Shown here one piece after another: positions 42,420 to 44,658 of a stretch of DNA of 44,658 bases. This stretch comes from Xanthobacteraceae bacterium (lineage in GTDB: Bacteria > Pseudomonadota > Alphaproteobacteria > Rhizobiales > Xanthobacteraceae). Under the pieces are notes generated by a model. That model did no database searches and was not told the origin of the DNA. It saw only the letters and a program-made list of their open reading frames with translations. The stretch covers positions 1-44,658 of the forward strand of contig JAIESI010000135.1 of the NCBI GenBank assembly GCA_019746135.1. The letters are read 5' to 3'. Numbering within the stretch: position 1 is the stretch's first letter; every line of letters starts with the position of its first letter. A program made the position numbers and the translations under genes.

Positions 42420-43091
42420 ATGCCTATCGACAAGCGTGTCGCGAATGCCGCTGAGGCTCTCGCCGATGTTCCGGACGGCGCCACCGTCTTCATATCCGGC
42501 TTCGGCGGGGCGGGCTTTCCCAACGTGCTGATCCGCGCGCTGCACGACCGCGGTCCGAAGGACCTCACGCTGGTGGTGAACTCGGCCACCCATCGCTATT
42601 CCTATACCCACGAGCTGATCGAGGCAGGCCTCGTGCGCAAGGTCGTGTGCACGGCGGCGCGCGGCCACAGCAAGGAGCCGTCCGCCTTCGAGCGGCTCTG
42701 GATGGACGGCAAGATCGAGCTTGAATGCATGCCGCAGGGCACCTTCTCGGAGCGCATCCGCGCCGGCGGTGCCGGCATTCCGGCGTTCTACACCCCGGTC
42801 GGCTTCGGCACCGAGCTCGCGAAGGGAAAGGAAGTCCGCAGCTTCGGCGGCCGCGACTACGTGCTGGAGCAGGCCATGACCGGCGACCTGGCGCTCGTGC
42901 GCGCCGACACCGCCGACCGCTACGGCAACCTGTCGTTTCGCTACGCGCAGATGAACTTCGGTCCAGTGATGGCCACGGCCGCGAGGCTTGCCGTCGCCGA
43001 GGTGCGCGCCGTGCTCGACGAGCCGCTGCCGCACGAGCGGGTGCAACTGCCCGGCGTCTATGTCGACCGCGTGGTCGCGGTTGAGGCATGA
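42420..43091 (+). CDS. 3-oxoacid CoA-transferase subunit A
   Basis: The 223-residue alpha subunit of a two-subunit family I CoA-transferase (PcaI/ScoA/AtoD type), which moves CoA from succinyl-CoA or acetyl-CoA to an acid. The motif VFISGFGGAGFPNVLIRA (glycine-rich CoA loop) and the later MPQGTFSERIRAGGAGIPAF are diagnostic. It overlaps subunit B by 4 nt (ATGA). With the lactonase-like hydrolase downstream the layout resembles a beta-ketoadipate-type end pathway. Confidence 0.93.
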   Translation: MPIDKRVANAAEALADVPDGATVFISGFGGAGFPNVLIRALHDRGPKDLTLVVNSATHRYSYTHELIEAGLVRKVVCTAARGHSKEPSAFERLWMDGKIELECMPQGTFSERIRAGGAGIPAFYTPVGFGTELAKGKEVRSFGGRDYVLEQAMTGDLALVRADTADRYGNLSFRYAQMNFGPVMATAARLAVAEVRAVLDEPLPHERVQLPGVYVDRVVAVEA

Positions 43092-43777
43092 CCATGCAGC
43101 CGCTCAATCGCCTGCAGATCGCCTGGCGCGCCGCTCAGGACATCGACACCGGGATGCTGGTCAACCTCGGGCTCGGCATGCCGCTCGCGGTCGCCGACTA
43201 CCTGCGCCCGGAGGTCGATGTCTTCATCCAGTCCGAGAACGGCGTGATCGGCGTCGGCCCGATCGCGCCGCCCGACCGCATCGACACCGATCTGGTCGAT
43301 GCCGGCAGCCGGCGCGTCACGCTGCGGCCCGGCGCGGCCTTCGTCGATTCGTCGTGGTCGTTCGCCATGATCCGCGGCGGCCATATCGACGTGGCCGTCC
43401 TCGGCGCGTTCGAAGTCGCCCAAAACGGCGATCTCGCCAACTGGGACATGCGGCTGCCGAACAAGGGGCCGCTGGTCGGCGGCGCCATGGATCTCGCCGC
43501 CTGCGCCCGTTCGGTCTGGGTGATCATGGAGCACACGACGCGCAAGGGCGAGCCGCGGCTGCTCGACACCTGCAAATTGCCGCTCACCGCGGTGCGCTGC
43601 GTCACGCGCATCTACACCGATTTGGCCGTCATCGACGTCACGCCCGCGGGCATGGTGGTGCGGGAAAAGCTCGACGACATGAACGAGGCGGAGCTTCGCG
43701 CGCGCACCGGAGCGCCGCTCGCCTTTGCCTCGGACTGCAAGCCGCTCACCGCCCCGGCGATCGCGCTGCCGGACTGA
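43088..43777 (+). CDS. 3-oxoacid CoA-transferase subunit B
   Basis: The 229-residue beta subunit; the catalytic glutamate is Glu50 in IQSENGVIGVG. VNLGLGMPLAVADYL and the MDLAACARSVWVIMEHTTRK segment are typical. It is translated coupled to subunit A and forms the active heterotetramer with it. It is encoded 20 bp before the alpha/beta-hydrolase. Confidence 0.94.
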   Translation: MTMQPLNRLQIAWRAAQDIDTGMLVNLGLGMPLAVADYLRPEVDVFIQSENGVIGVGPIAPPDRIDTDLVDAGSRRVTLRPGAAFVDSSWSFAMIRGGHIDVAVLGAFEVAQNGDLANWDMRLPNKGPLVGGAMDLAACARSVWVIMEHTTRKGEPRLLDTCKLPLTAVRCVTRIYTDLAVIDVTPAGMVVREKLDDMNEAELRARTGAPLAFASDCKPLTAPAIALPD

Positions 43778-43783
43778 AGCGCC

Positions 43784-43801
43784 ATGAATTTAGCGCCATG
43801 A
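43784..43801 (+). other. five-codon mini-ORF created by a 14 bp tandem duplication before the hydrolase start
   Basis: AGCGCCATGAATTT (43779-43792) is followed directly by AGCGCCATGAACTT, an almost perfect tandem copy. The first ATG opens a five-codon frame (M-N-L-A-P) whose TGA overlaps the ATG of the hydrolase (ATGA). Confidence 0.6.
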
Positions 43802-44586
43802 ACTTCGTCGAGGTCAACGGTGCCGCGCTCCGCTACGAGCTGTCGGGGCACGGCGCGTCGACGCTGGTCCTGATCCACGAGATGGGCGGGACGCTCGAGA
43901 GCTGGGATCTCGTCAGGTTCCGGCTCGCCGGGAAGCGCAGGGTCTTGCGCTACGACACGCGCGGCGCCGGGCTGTCGCAGAAGGTCAGCGGCTCGCTCAG
44001 CATCGACACGATGACCGACGATCTCGTGTCGCTCATGGACGCCCTCGACATCACCGGCCGGGTCGTGCTCGTCGGTGTCGCGGTCGGCGGTGCCATCGCG
44101 ATGCACACGGCGGTTCGCCATCCGCAGCGCGTCGCAGCCGTCGTCGCCAGCAGTCCGGCGGTCGGGATCTCGCCGGATCGTCGACTCGGCTTGCTGGAGC
44201 GGGTCGAGAAAATGGAGCGGCTCGGCCTGCGCACCGTCATCGATACGCTCGACAACGGCTATCCGGCCGAGCTGCGCGGCGACGCACAGCGCTTCGCGGA
44301 GTTTCGCGCCCGCTGGCTCGGCGGCGATCCGATCAGCTACGGCGCCATCTACCGGATGCTGATCCACACCGACCTGCAGCCGGAGCTGCCGCAGATCATT
44401 TGCCCGGTCCTGGTGACGGCCGGCGCGCTTGATCGCGCCCGTCCGCCGCATCTGGTCGAGCCCGTTGCGCACGCGATCTCCGCCGCGCGCTACGCCGTGC
44501 TCGAGACGGGCCACTACGCGCCGGTGCAAACGCCCGAGCTCTACGCCCGCACGATCGACGAGTTTCTCGGTTCGATCGGATTGTAG
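43798..44586 (+). CDS. alpha/beta-hydrolase fold protein (enol-lactonase-like) lacking the nucleophile Ser
   Basis: A 262-residue alpha/beta-hydrolase resembling 3-oxoadipate enol-lactonase (PcaD) in length and layout: LVLIHEMGGTLESWDLVRFR, RYDTRGAGLSQ, elbow, LVTAGALDRARPP (acid region) and ETGHYAPVQTPE with His239. The elbow is LVGVAVGGAIAM: position 95 is Ala (GCG) where Ser is expected. The His and the acid loop stay. It follows the CoA-transferase genes, as pcaD-type genes often do. Either an unusual mechanism or a non-catalytic binding function applies. The hydrolase at 18126 shows the same Ser to Ala change. Confidence 0.9.
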   Translation: MNFVEVNGAALRYELSGHGASTLVLIHEMGGTLESWDLVRFRLAGKRRVLRYDTRGAGLSQKVSGSLSIDTMTDDLVSLMDALDITGRVVLVGVAVGGAIAMHTAVRHPQRVAAVVASSPAVGISPDRRLGLLERVEKMERLGLRTVIDTLDNGYPAELRGDAQRFAEFRARWLGGDPISYGAIYRMLIHTDLQPELPQIICPVLVTAGALDRARPPHLVEPVAHAISAARYAVLETGHYAPVQTPELYARTIDEFLGSIGL

Positions 44587-44658
44587 ATCCTATGCAGGGT
44601 CGGCGGGTGGTCGGGAGGTTAGGATTGGTTTTCCACGACCTTCCAACCCCTGAGGATC

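Noticed and set aside
1..44658. CRISPR array, tRNA, rRNA, insertion sequence or integrase
   Set aside because: No regularly spaced repeats, no tRNA-like cloverleaf noticed, no transposase or integrase among the frames. A tRNA scan was not possible by hand, so a missed tRNA cannot be fully excluded.

Overview
The window looks like high-GC chromosomal DNA of an alphaproteobacterium, most likely Hyphomicrobiales (Bradyrhizobium, Rhodopseudomonas or Xanthobacteraceae-like). This rests on the strong G/C third-position bias, the many Bug-type (TctC-like) solute-binding proteins, the style of the metB/DUF488/5-formyl-THF ligase/Tim44/cytochrome oxidase genes in the middle, and extragenic palindromes. 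I see no rRNA, tRNA, CRISPR, IS or phage genes. Taxonomy is inference.

Region 1 (1-20.6 kb) is a dense catabolic island. It holds a 5'-defective Bug protein, a GMC oxidoreductase and a UbiD decarboxylase; an aldehyde dehydrogenase/flavin reductase pair; an amidohydrolase/small protein/Rieske/Bug operon; a phthalate-dioxygenase-type Rieske oxygenase with its ferredoxin; an IclR regulator; an SDR with a styrene-monooxygenase-like flavoprotein; a NitT/TauT-type ABC transporter; a cyclase-family hydrolase; an alpha/beta-hydrolase lacking its nucleophile; and a second UbiD decarboxylase. Four copies of one palindrome, AGTCCG-N5-CGGACT or close variants, lie in the promoter regions of four of these transcription units and next to the iclR gene. 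At three of them the palindrome sits about 15 nt downstream of a recognisable -10 box. This suggests one IclR-controlled regulon for uptake, oxygenation and decarboxylation of an aromatic or heteroaromatic acid whose identity cannot be read from the sequence.

Region 2 (20.6-25.6 kb) is housekeeping-like: LysR, DUF488, cystathionine gamma-synthase-like enzyme, PAS protein, 5-formyltetrahydrofolate cyclo-ligase (with a frameshift), Tim44-like protein, and the last codons of cytochrome c oxidase subunit I. At about 25.62 kb the COX1 remnant meets, back to back, the 3' part of an amidohydrolase gene. Both are cut at their 5' sides, so this is a recombination or assembly junction.

Region 3 (26.3-32.3 kb) is the most unusual part. 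After 0.5 kb of noncoding DNA come two large genes: a polysaccharide-type flippase fused to a kinase-like domain that carries a cysteine-rich insert, and a protein joining a helical region, a phosphoribosyltransferase-like domain, a second kinase-like domain and a HAD phosphatase. Together they could make, phosphorylate and move a nucleotide- or sugar-linked metabolite across the membrane. I do not recognise this pair as a described system.

Region 4 (32.5-44.6 kb) holds three more small catabolic modules, each with its own Bug protein: Bug <-> Asp-box protein/Asp-Glu racemase-like enzyme/Bug with an IclR regulator; a leaderless family 1 solute-binding protein/Bug/LigI-like amidohydrolase; and Bug/CoA-transferase A and B/alpha/beta-hydrolase (again without the nucleophile Ser). 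An orphan N-acetylmuramidase lies between the last two. Six Bug proteins are present, yet no TctA/TctB membrane subunit is.
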